Below are positions 45,401 to 57,400 of a stretch of 64,000 nt of DNA, piece after piece (the first letter of the stretch is position 1; each line of letters opens with the position of its first letter). The DNA is taken from positions 895,754 through 959,753 of the forward strand of contig JAGQDJ010000019.1 in NCBI GenBank assembly GCA_022885665.1. The letters run 5' to 3'. This stretch comes from Triops longicaudatus (lineage: Eukaryota > Arthropoda > Branchiopoda > Notostraca > Triopsidae). Below the pieces are notes generated by a model. The model worked only from the letters and a program-made list of their open reading frames with translations. It had not been told where the DNA came from and searched no databases. The translations under genes were made by a program, and so were the position numbers.

Positions 45401-48400
45401 AAATTTTTATCTCGCAGGTTAATTGCAATGTGTTCATTTTCGGTCTCTGACCTAGGGGGGCTAATCCGCTCGGGTCCGGGTCACTGCACGTCAGCAACCA
45501 CCCCCGTCCTGAACTTGACACGTTCTTCTAATTCATCGTTTGACAAGGGAACATTCGTCATGTTGAACTGACATTTTGAACTCCCACACCAAACTTTCCT
45601 TGCTCACGTCGCTCTTTACCCGCTTTTGGCTTTCGTTGGCAAAGACGCCAAAAAGCAACAGGAGCTAGAGTTTAGTCAATACAGGCTTACACCCGTTCAC
45701 TTGGGGGAATAGACACTTTTCAAAGATTGAACCAACTTAGAAACCATCGCATGTTAACAGCTTAACCAGGTTAATGGTGTTCTAACGTTACAATGAGTCT
45801 CGCTCATTCTCCAGTGTCCACGCCGAAGAGCGTTTGAAAACGAAAGGACTTCAAAACCCATACATGTTAACCGATTCGGTGTTGAAAACTCGTTACGTCA
45901 AAGACCCTGTAGCAAGCGAATCAAAAGCATGCATTTTGCAACAGATATTTCCATACCTATCCAACAAAAATGTACTAAGTGATCAATTAATTGTATTATC
46001 TTTTTGTATCCGTTTTTAGGCTAGCCGCTGCGCAAGAAGCTGCTGCGCAACATGCTGAAGCAGAGGAATATTCAGGCGGCGTCCTAGGGTTGGGCAAGGG
46101 CGCCGGCCTCAGCATGGCCGGGGCGAGGCGACCAGGAGGAGGGGCCGGTGGTGGCTCGAGCGGCACTGGGGGTGCTGCACTCGGGGGGACTATCGGCGAT
46201 GGGCCCAGCTCGCTTTTCATTCTCAGCGAGCGGAATATTATCCGGCGTTATACCCGTTTCATAATCGAATGGCCATATCCTTTTAAGCAACTACGCCAGT
46301 TTTATCATTTATTCGCTTAAATATCACTTTGGCATGAGAGCAGCCGCCATTCTGGAAAGCAAACCCTCCGGAAAAGCTACCAGACTAAGCTTAATTAAAC
46401 ATAAAGATTACCAGCTCTTGTGAACAATCCGTAAATGGGTGCGTTAAAAACGGGCTGCCAGCGTAGTAATCATGAGACAACGGATGCAGCTTTCTACCTT
46501 ATCGACTTTTCATGAGCAAGAATAATTTTTGTAGTAAAACGCCCAGTGATGAGCACAACTCCTCCTACAAGAATTTTCTTTCTGCTGCGTGAAATTTCTC
46601 TATAGGAAAAAATTAAATGTTAATTTTGCACCGCGGAGAGCAAGGAAATGCTTACTGTATATTTCCGAAACGCACGTTAGCCATGCGCAAGTACTTACGC
46701 TTCATACAAAATTCCGTGGAATCTCTTTCTGACGAATCTACTGAGAAAAAAGTTGTTGGATAAATCCGAAGATTCTGACACAGTATTATCTCGTTGCAAC
46801 GAAACTTTTTTATAACAAACTATTTGCTATAATTGGTGAGTCTTAAGGTCTTAGAGTTACGTAGAAGTAAAGAAAGAGGGTCAGATCTAACGAACTTCGG
46901 ATATAACGAAGAGATTTTGCTACTCCCGAAAATTTTGTTATAACTCATGGCATAACTATCGGGAGCAGCAACAATTCTTATACTTGTAACTTACAAGTGA
47001 CTTTACTGTCGCAGTCGCTTTTCTGTGCCTTTACATTACCCTGGACCCTACAACCTGTCTAGTATAGCCTGCAGTTTCGTTATACACGGCTTCTTGTAAT
47101 AAGATTAAACTTCAAAAAGGATTAATAAATAAAGTTAAACAATATTGATTTAAATGCGTAAAGCGCCAAAGTCTTGGGGAACTTCAAGCAAGTCTCGAGT
47201 TACGCGCTTCACGAACGTTTTCTTACCCAGTAAGCTTACTAAAATTCACTTTTTTTTTGTACACCAATAAGCAAAGACACTGGCTTTCTGGCAGGTTTGA
47301 AGAAATAAGTTCAATTTGTGCTTTATACAATGGAACGTTATGCTGTTCAGTAAAAACAATACGTTGTATGCAGTAGTATTGGAATTGTTCTCTCGTCAAG
47401 CGGGAGACTTAGGAAATGTCAGCGGGTCTGAAGAGTAAGAAAAGCCTTTGCTCTGCATGTTGTTTCAACGTAGTCGCTGGTTCGTGAGAGATCTACGTTT
47501 TTGTATTAGGAGCTATGCTCACATATCTGGGTTTTACTTCTTATGAGTTTGTCGCAGGCTATATGAATAGCCGCCGTAAAGCGTCTGCATATAGCGAGTC
47601 GTGAAGAAAATAAACTGTTTAATAAAGGGGGTAAAGGGGAACGCGCCTTTAATAACGTTTTGGGTTACAAGCAATCGATTCGTGTGGATCCAGCATTGCA
47701 GGGCTTAAAGGACCACAAAAAAAAACTCATGGCTATTCCGAAGGGGGTGTTTCCTTCCTCACGGAATCATCCTATACTTTTGTTGCGTCAGCCTTTGTTG
47801 ATGAAAAAAAAGTCTAACAAGGAGTAAAAAACGGAATCCGGCAAAGCGTATTTTTCCTTAATGGTATGTTCACTCCGTTTGAATACGCAGTTTTGTTAAC
47901 CATCATTGCCAATTGTGTGGTGTTGGCCCTGGAGGAGCATTTGCCTAACGGAGACAAGACACCCCTAGCTCAAAAGTTGGTAGGTTGACTTCGCCCCCAC
48001 CGAGTATTGATTGTCTGTTCTATAACTAAGCTAAACATCTTTTCCCATTCCTTGTGTTTCCTCTCCAGGAAAAAACTGAACCATATTTTTTGGGAATATT
48101 TTGCGTGGAATCGACATTAAAGATCTTAGCGTTAGGTTTTGCCTTACATCGTGGATCTTATCTACGAAATATCTGGAATATGATGGATTTCGTCGTCGTT
48201 GTAACCGGGTAAGTGAGAAAGTTTTGATTTCTTTGCCGCGGGTGACCTTGCGAATTAAGCAAAGCATAGGTAAGACCGAGTACTCGAGAACCCACTCTAG
48301 CCATAGAAGTGAAGGTTAATAGAGTCAGCGACGAGTTGAGAAGCTTTGATGATGACACTTTGATAACAAAGAAGTTGGTGATGTTAGGTCGATGACCATA

Positions 48401-51400
48401 TTCGCTGAGGCCAATGTGGAATTTGATGTGCGTATGTTGCGCTCCTTTCGCGTGCTTAGACCACTCAAATTGGTCTCACGCATTCCTAGTAAGTCACGAA
48501 ATTGGGATGAAAGGCAAGTTATTGTAGCAGGAGAAGAATTGTCTCCCTATGCACTAACCTTGCTGCGTAATAGCTGCTAGTCGACGACAATGCATTCCGC
48601 ACGTGCTATAGAGCGACTAATCACCGGATTAGCCCAATTTAGAGCCGAAAGCAATACTATAGCATAGGCATAGGCTAGATAAAAACTTGACAATCCAGAA
48701 CTTCGCTAGGAACTTTAGTTATCTGATAGTGCGCATACTAGATTTAGTGAACTTTAGCTGAGTAGACTCCACCAATAAAGGGGCCCATAGCTGCGTACGG
48801 ATCATACTAGCCCATAGTCATAGCCGTAGTTTACCATGGGGCCTACGGAAGCGTACTATTGCAATATCGATTGATGGAAGGAATTTTGAATGACTCGTCC
48901 ATGAAAACTATATTCCTAGTGTGCATGCATGACCCAGCGATGATCAATAGTTGAAGTTAATGCGTTCCAATATACCTGGCTAGATTGCAAAGCTTATGTT
49001 TTAACTGGCCTTTCCAGATTTGTAACGCTCCTCGCGCAAGATGAGTTAGAAGTGGACCTGCGCACGTTACGCGCCATCCGCGTGCTCAGGCCACTCAAAC
49101 TTGTCTCTGGCATCCCTAGTAAGTAGAATAGCCTTTGTAGAACCCTCGAACAGCAACAAGAAAAACTTCATCCTTGTTCTGCACAAGTCATTATGGCACA
49201 GCCGGATGATGGACCTTGTATGTCTTCTTGCTTGCAAACTGGCATCTCCCTCCCCCTCTCCCCCCTTCATGCTACGTATCCTCGCTAACAACCGTTCCCC
49301 GCAACGCAGTCCTTATGCATTGTAGTTCGACTTGCTTTTATTTGCCAACACTTGCTTTGTTTTTTTTTTCCGTGGGAGCTTCTGTGGAGAGAAGCTTGTA
49401 ACATGATACTTTCGGCTGACAGTTTTAGTTGATTTTATTTTATTTATTTATATTTATTTTTTCTTCTTCGGCATGAGAAAGAATCCTAGTTATCCCAAAA
49501 GGAAAACGTATACTGTTTGCGTTTCTTGTTCTCCGTGAATATAGGTCTTCAGGTGGTGCTCAAATCTATTATAAAAGCAATGGCACCATTGCTCCAGATT
49601 GGTTTGCTGGTCTTGTTCGCTATTGTAATTTTCGCCATCATTGGTCTCGAGTTTTATTCGGGAGCTTTACACAAGACATGCTACAGCATAGAAGACCTAA
49701 GTAAGTACATATTGCATTCCAAGCTGAAGTGATACATCTACACGAAAAGTTCACAACAGTGATCAAACGTATGACGGGTACGAGGAGGCTAAAGGCACGT
49801 TGTTTTACGTTGGCTGTTTTATTCTTGCGTGTTTGTTTGAAACTTATGGTGTTTGAATTCGACGTTGATGTAATTTAGTGATAACCTGAATCACTAACGG
49901 TTGAAACGAAAATTAACGTATTAAGTAGCGTCAAGGCTTCAATTGTGTATTATACAGTTGTAGTAACCCGTATTGAGAACCTCATTGGCCCAGGGTAGCT
50001 AAGCCGTGTTACCACCACTTAACCTCGGTTACTGCTCGACTTTGTCATGCCAGAAGTGGCGTTACGACGGCAAGGCGGCCAGACCAGCTCATATTTTAGG
50101 TGTCAATGTTAGAGATGCTATTTTTCTTGTTCAGAGATTTTTTTTTATTATTAGAAGCTTTATGCTTGGGAGTGAACTTAAGAGTATAAGAAAGAGCTTG
50201 AATTAGCTCCTTCAGTTCTTTGATCATTTTTGTGCGCCACAGGGGCGTCATATCCTCCTTGGCCACGGGCGCCATCGATCCACAGTAGCCTGTGGTTGTC
50301 TATTGGTAGTTCGCCGCGGGGTTAAGGTCACGTGGCTCGGGGCGCGCCTGAGCTATTCATCTTGGCATATGCCAAGAACGAAGCACTTTCTAACGTAGGG
50401 TATCTAACGGTGGTTTAATATTCCGATATTTTTTTTTTTTTTTTTTTTTTGAAAACCGCAATATTTGGGTTGAAAAGACGTAGTTCTCAGAAACTCTCCA
50501 CCGTTTGACGTTCACAACGTAACCTCTCTCTTTGATTAAAGCATAGAATTGAGTTAACAGGCATTGTTCGGAAAAATTAGTCTCGAAATCGTTCTTCGCG
50601 AAAATTAACCCGCAAGATCATGAAATACGTTTATCAATCTTTATCCCAAATCGTCTGAGTAAAATAATAAAAATATCATACGAAAAACAGAACGTTAGCC
50701 ATTCTTGAGATCCAGTTTCACAGATTTTGTTATAAGATCTGGGGACATTTAGTGGAAATGTAGGTCAGTATAATTTCGAACTTAATGGCTACATTTTTTT
50801 ACATTGAAGCTGTTCGACATGTAAAGTTGAACGTGAAAGGTGCAGCCGACTTACCAGTTTTCAATATTGCATTAGAGCCAAAAACATGGAAACGTTTGTT
50901 TCCCAATATTCAGAACTCGATTTGTCTGAGAAAATAGTAAGTGTACACCTTCTTTAGAGGACTGGCCATTGTGGCATTTATAAGTGCCCCTTGGGCCGGG
51001 GCCGGAAAATGCCTTTTGGAGGCCGTCTTTTTCTTTCTTACCACTAACAATATTAAGATGGTTTAGTGAGGGTGGTCTCAGAATTTCCGCATGGGCCGCT
51101 GACAAGGCAGTCCACGCGTGAACACGTATGATAGTAGAAGTACACAAGCGCGGTTTCTTTGTAAGCTTTTATCACAAATCGTCGTATCATGTTCCAATTC
51201 GGAAAATATTCCGCTCTACGGTAGTCATAAGCGCTAGTCTCTTTGGGTCGGTTGCATCCTAATTAATTGTTTTTTAAATAAATAGTGTAATCGACAAGTT
51301 TGAAACCGTGTATCGTGTCCCATCAATTTTACTTGAAATGTATGCCAGTGTTATACTCTAGTTACCTTGAATTTTGTCCAGCTTTCCAAATATCCAACGA

Positions 51401-54400
51401 AAATAGCGGTAGAATTTGTATTTCGAATCTTTCCTCAGTGTTAATTTTTCACGTCGGTGAGAACGAAAGTTTAACTCAGGTTAGGATCACTCCGCTTTGG
51501 ATAATTTGAGCTGGACTAACTTTGGTTTGCTCCAGACTAATACAACTTTCAGGAAGCCTGTATTTCTTGTTTTGGGTAAAGTCTTTTCATATACATACTT
51601 TATGTAATTACGTAAGGCAAGCCTTGACGCTAGCTGTAATACCTAATCAAAGCGACCCATTAAACCGCTCTATTGCCCAACAACATGCCTCGTCAATCTT
51701 TCGTGCCGCGTTAAGTTTCAGCAGACTTGTCGCTGCAGTTTGAAAGTTCCGACTTTTCGTAGTAGATAGCTTCTGTGAGGGTTAACTTGCCTTGGCGAAA
51801 AAAGTAACCCTCCATCCCGTCAGAGATTGCGTACTCATGTTATGGTCCCGTTTACTGCAGATGACATCGTAACAGAGGGAGAACAAGCCACTCCGTGTAA
51901 TTCAGACAACGCCACGTTGGCTCCTCCAGGAAGTTACTATTGTGATCCCAAAGTTTCCATGTGTCTCGAAAAGTGGGAAGGCCCGAACTACGGCATCACT
52001 TCTTTCGATAACATTGGTTTTGCCATGCTAACCGTGTTTCAGTGCATCACTATGGAGGGTTGGACCTCTATTTTGTATTGGGTAAGTCCTCTTTCTTGGA
52101 TACATATACCCCCAAAACGGGTCTATAGTAGCGATACACGCCTGGATGACTACCTAGAAAACGTAATACTCATTTTCTTTCACTTCATACATTTGTCTTC
52201 CCCATCTAGACCAATGATGCCTTCGGCAGCACTTTCAACTGGGTCTATTTTGTACCCCTCATTGTCATAGGATCCTTTTTTATGCTCAACTTAGTACTCG
52301 GTGTCCTTAGCGGGTAAGTTGGCTGAGCAAATCAATATGCATTTCCCTTCCGAACAGTTCATCCAAATGAGGGCTTTTTGGGAAACGTCCGGGTTGAGCA
52401 ATGTGGGAACAAATAGAGAGAACGCCCTGGGATCATATTAGAAATTTAGAAATTTTGCCTTCTTTTTATGTGGGTGCTTCAGTGAGTTTTCCAACGAGCG
52501 CAAACGTGTGGAAAGGCGTGAATATTATCGTAATGTTCGGCGACGTAAAGAATTCACGCACGCCTTTACGGCCTATTTTGACTGGATCAGTAAAGCAGGT
52601 TAGGGTCGTAGGACCGTTTTCCTATACCCAGCCAGTAGCACATTTTTAGGGCCAGAAGCTTATTTCCCGTAACGAATTGATACTGTTCGCGGTACGCGCT
52701 TGGTCCCTCGGCTGCAACACGACCATGCAGCTGGCCAGGCACGCTACCACCGCATTGCGTAAAAGGCAATTTAGCTAGATTTCCCATTTACTTTGGCGTA
52801 GTTTTATGCTCTCATAAGTAGCGTAGTGTAACATTTATAGCGTAATTAATATCAAGGGTGTATATCGCGTTGACGTGTAATGTGTGAATTTTTGCGTACT
52901 TCCATAGCGAGTTCGCGAAGGAACGAGAACGCGTAGAAAATAGACAAGCTTTTTTGAAACTGCGGCGACAGCAGCAGTTGGAGCGTGAGCTTAACGGCTA
53001 TGTAGAATGGATCTGCAAAGCAGGTGAGAGTCCGATTGCTTTTGCTTTTATTCGGCAGTTGTATTGTACGATTCGAGTAAATATTAACCGAATTATCTTG
53101 TGGTGTTTTGTAGAGGAAGTTATTCTTGCAGAAGAGAGAACAACAGAAGAAGAAAAATTGCATATCATGGAAGGTAATACTTAAGGAGCTTCTGGTTTAT
53201 GTCTCTGTCTTGGGAAACAACTTGTTTATTACGGTACTTAACGGATGTTTTTCGTTTCGTAGCACGACGACGGGCAGCAGCCAAGAGAAAAAAGTTAAAA
53301 CATCTCGGAAAGAGCAAAAGTACCGACACCGAAGAAGACGACAATGAGGACGAGCCTGATGATGGTAAGGCATCCTATCCGAGGCATCCATGAAAGCTCA
53401 GCTAGTGGAGTTAAGTTAGTTAAAGGGAGGAGGGATCATTTTGGAAGATCAGTTACTTTTTTGGGTGAGGGTAGGTACATGAAAAGCTCAGAGCAGAGTC
53501 GTCATTCGTAGAGCGATTTCGCCAGTGAATTGTTAAACGTTTGCAGTCCTAATTGCAGACAAGTTTTCATAGCTGAGGCTCTGTCGTCTTTCCCACGCTG
53601 AGAATTTTCTAACACACAAAAAACAGTTGTAAAACTCATAGTAGCAGTTATGATGACTGTACTCAGCTCGACGGTGACATACAGCATGCCCCTATTAAAG
53701 AGACAGGGGTCGTCTGTCACGAACATGAGACCATATTCTGTTACACAACATTTTAAAACTCCAATGTCCTTGTATTTTTTAAGATAGTTATAATAGAATC
53801 GGTTCTGGTTTGACGATTAGCTCAACATTGTTTAGGTTTTTGTTTTATTGCTGTTTTGACTATGTTTGTTTGGGCTACAGCCAAATGTCCTGATAATATG
53901 TATTCTATTTCCCACGGATTTACTTCCTTTTCCACAAGTGCCCAAGAAGAAAGGGTTTAAAGGTAAAACCGTCGTTCTTGCAGGAAAAGTATTTTTTTTC
54001 TATTATGTTGTTCTAGCTAGGTTGACAATTATTTTTAGGCTGACTTGACATTTGTCTTTTTTTTTTTCGGGGAATTTGGCAAACTTCGTTGCTAGCCAAA
54101 GACCTTCTTTCAACAATGCATACAGCTTTATTGCATTCCTAGCCGCTCGTAGTGCGATTGTTGGTTGTTATCTCCTTATCTATCCTGTGGCGCGACTATC
54201 GCAAAACTCTTCGCATTTCTCTTGGTACCACATCTTGTACAGTACCGTAAATAGTAGCGGTACTTGACAGCTAGGTCTTTCTTCTGCTATGGTTATGTTT
54301 ATTCTTTCGTGTGAGTGGTTATTAGTGTAGCGGGCCATTGTTTTGTTTTCATTTTGATTTACTGTACTGTAATCTCGACAATTTTCCTTGGTTTGATCGT

Positions 54401-57400
54401 AGTTGTTCATTGTTAGATACTGCGGATCATTTAGCTGTTAGTATGATTGGATCTGGCTGTTGAAAACAAAATGTGCAACCTCGTTTTACACATCTCTTTA
54501 CTAAATACGCTAAGTGAATAATCGCGAGACCCAAGTAATTAACCCATGAGAAACGGTACGGTGGATAAAAGCCTGTTTTCAGCATTTGTAGGTCCCCGTA
54601 GGGACCTAACGTTCTTTGGAAAGCGGGACCTGTGGGACAGTTCTTTCTCGCTTGCCTCGACCCACGCGAGGTTAGCCGTGTGGGCAGGCCAGACCAAGCG
54701 CGAGCCAGGCCCAGAAAGACTGCTTACAGGCATACAAAATCGAACGTTTCGTTGCCCGCTAGCGAACGTTTGTTAATTTTTGCGCTGAAAGACGAATATT
54801 GGCGTGTCGTTATTAACAATACCGTGTAAGGTCACAATTCTCTTTTACCATAAAATTAAAAAGTGGATCATAGAATAAAGCGAACATTTTTCGTTACTTG
54901 CAAGAAAAATTTCGTACGATTTTCTTTTGCGACGCGGATATTACAATAAGCTAACCAGGTACATGTACGTGCAATATGCTTTAAAAAAATCCTTCAGTCG
55001 TACTTTTGCCACTTTAACAATACTTGGGTCTTCATTTTACAGATTTAAAATTGTAAACAGCGTTGGTTGGGATCTATGCGTAAAACGAGGTTTTACTGTA
55101 CTCAATTGATAACTGGTTACTTGTTCTTGGTGTAGTGGTACTGCTACAATCGAGTCTTGGCATGCTATTTATCAAAATCATGCGTCTCTAATATATGTGT
55201 TTTTCTGCCCCAATAGGGTTCTCGCGGGCTTCCTACCTAAAATCCAAAGTGAAAAACAAAGGCGCTTGTAAGAGATTCTGGAGAGCAGAAAAGCGGTTAA
55301 GGTACTAAATTACATTTTGCATATGGATTTGAGAATGACGTAGACGATAACACATTATCCCTAATTAACCTTGGCTTGATTTTCAATAATCTCTTAAGGT
55401 TCCAAATCCGGCATACGGTTAAACAGCAATGGTTTTATTGGTTTGTGATCGTCCTTGTTTTCTTAAACACTGTTTGCGTGGCTGTGGAGCATTATAACCA
55501 ACCGCAGTGGCTCTCTGACTTCTTGTGTAAGCTAGCCTTACTAATCCTCATTCTTTTTAACGAATTTTTTTTTTGCCTTTTGTTATTCTTAATTGTGTAA
55601 TTTCTTGGGCTGTTTCAGATTACGCAGAATTTGCCTTTCTTGGTCTTTTCATGACTGAGATGTTTGTGAAGATGTACGCCTTGGGACCTCGTATTTATTT
55701 CGAGTCCTCGTTTAACCGCTTTGATTGCGTGGTCATTAGCGGCTCGATCTTCGAGGTGATCTGGTCTGCCTTCAAATCGGGCTCCTTTGGTCTCTCTGTG
55801 CTGCGAGCTTTACGACTCTTGCGAGTCTTCAAAGTCACCAAGTAAAACGACTATGGCCGAAAATTTTGGGTTTTATCTTGATTTCACTCTTCTCTCCACT
55901 TCGTCAACGGAAGGCGGCAAAGTGATTGTCTTCCCTTGGCGAAGTGACTTTAAAGGTTTGGGATATCACTAACACTGTGGTGTCATTTCTGACATATCCT
56001 TCTAGATACTGGTCGTCACTGCGGAACTTGGTCATTTCGTTGCTCAGCTCCATGAGATCCATCATTTCTCTTTTGTTTCTTCTCTTCTTGTTCATCCTCA
56101 TCTTCGCCTTGCTTGGCATGCAACTCTTCGGTGGCGCCTTCAATTTTCCCGATGGAACCCCTCCAGCCAACTTTAATACTTTCCCCATCGCCTTACTCAC
56201 TGTGTTTCAAGTAAGTACGGCACATGTGTGGGGGGTTAAAAGGGTTGGGGTGAAGGGTGGTGAGGGGGTGACAAATGAAATGGAAAACATTTGTGTCACT
56301 TTTTCGGATGGGGGGTAGCTATTACTTTGGGTCGTACCGCAATTGCCACATTTTTGTAGATGCTGTCCATTTATTTCCGCCCTCTTTGCAGATTTTGACA
56401 GGCGAAGATTGGAATGAAGTCATGTACCAAGGCATCGAATCCCAAGGAGGCCAAAGCAAGATGATTTACTCGCTCTATTTCATCATCCTCGTCTTGTTTG
56501 GTAACTACACTTTACTCAACGTCTTCTTGGCCATCGCCGTGGATAACTTAGCCAACGCGCAAGAGCTGACAGCGGCGGAAGAAGAGCAAGAAGAAGAAGA
56601 CAAAGAAGTAATTCAACCCTTTTCCTATTCCCGCTTCGATTGAGTCATTAACCCTGGCCTGCTTTTTACCCCCTACGCAGAAACAACAACTCGAACTAGA
56701 GAAAGAAATGGAAGCACTGCAACTCAGCGGCGACGGCCCGCCCAAGCTCGAAGTTACCCCTTCCTCGCCAGTTGAAGGGTGAAACCGCCTTTTATGCTAA
56801 GATTTTCCCTAAGTACTAAGTGTGGCATTATTCTTATAGGAGAAAAGGAGGGAAGAAAGCCAAAGAAAAACCCAAAGCCGAGCCCAACGATGATGACGAC
56901 ATAATGGGCCCGAAACCTATGCTACCATATTCTTCCATGTTCATCCTTTCACCCACCAATCCGTAAATACTGTCAAAATTAACATTCATTTGAAGTTCTC
57001 TTTTTCCCGGACATGTCGTCAACATTTATCGTCTGTTGATTTTTTACACCCAAAATTTCCCTCAAAATGTTTATTCACCATTTTGATATACAGCAAAATC
57101 GCGTTACAGCGAACTCCCAGGAAACAAAAGTTTTTTTTGTAGAAAATTTTCTCAGTTTCTTATATAAAATTTTATCGAAAGCTTTTTATTGAATATTTTC
57201 TTATTTTTGTGTATGTTAAAAATTATTGGTACAGTAGAATCTTATTATAACAAACTCTCTGGCTATGTAAAGAAACATCATAAGTTCATTATGTCAGACA
57301 TTTTTGTTTATATTTACACAACCCTTACAACACTTCTATCACAGCAGACAGTTCGTTTTTGTATCTATGATAAAAAGTTCGTTGTAATAATATTCTAATG

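Larger units (their letters stand above)
34242..46019 (+). other. cac: 11.8-kb first coding intron of cac
   Basis: GTAAGTAC donor, CGTTTTTAG acceptor. No recognisable gene on either strand. The largest frame (140 codons at 37570-37992) has no domain. Two Tigger-like MITEs lie at 44571 and 45117, an ATGT microsatellite at about 37847-37866, and a GC-richer block near 39.8-40.7 kb that may be an alternative 5' exon. Confidence 0.6.
33430..46274 (+). other. cac: cac exons A and B: cytosolic N-terminus
   Basis: Exon A, 33430-34241 (residues 1-270), is Ser/Arg/Gly-rich and apparently disordered, starting MLGGLAGRHARRRLSSPS. It ends at a strong donor, ACCTGAT/GTAAGT. Exon B, 46020-46274, follows an 11.8-kb intron. 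It starts LAAAQEAAAQHAEAEEYSGG, has a Gly-rich stretch, and ends SLFILSERNIIRRYTRFIIEW, the conserved segment before domain I. Exon B is certain. Exon A is assigned because phase, composition and position fit. Confidence 0.7.
47874..52313 (+). other. cac: cac domain I exons (C to H)
   Basis: Exons: C 47874-47979 (S1, PFEYAVLLTIIANCVVLALE), D 48069-48208 (S2 and S3, ending MMDFVVVVTG), E1 48388-48488 or E2 49018-49118 (S3-S4 loop and S4), F 49545-49700 (S4-S5 linker and S5), G 51861-52081 (extracellular turret with paired Cys and the pore helix TMEGWT), H 52210-52313 (S6, GSFFMLNLVLGVLSG). The pore glutamate and hydrophobic S6 are intact. Introns F/G (2160 nt) and E/F hold no further exon that I can see. 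Confidence 0.95.

Noticed and set aside
46275..46330. GT-AG splice donor at the end of cac exon B
   Set aside because: No GT near GAATGGCC restores EWPPFEY, whereas the AT-AC borders do so exactly, with U12 signals at both ends.
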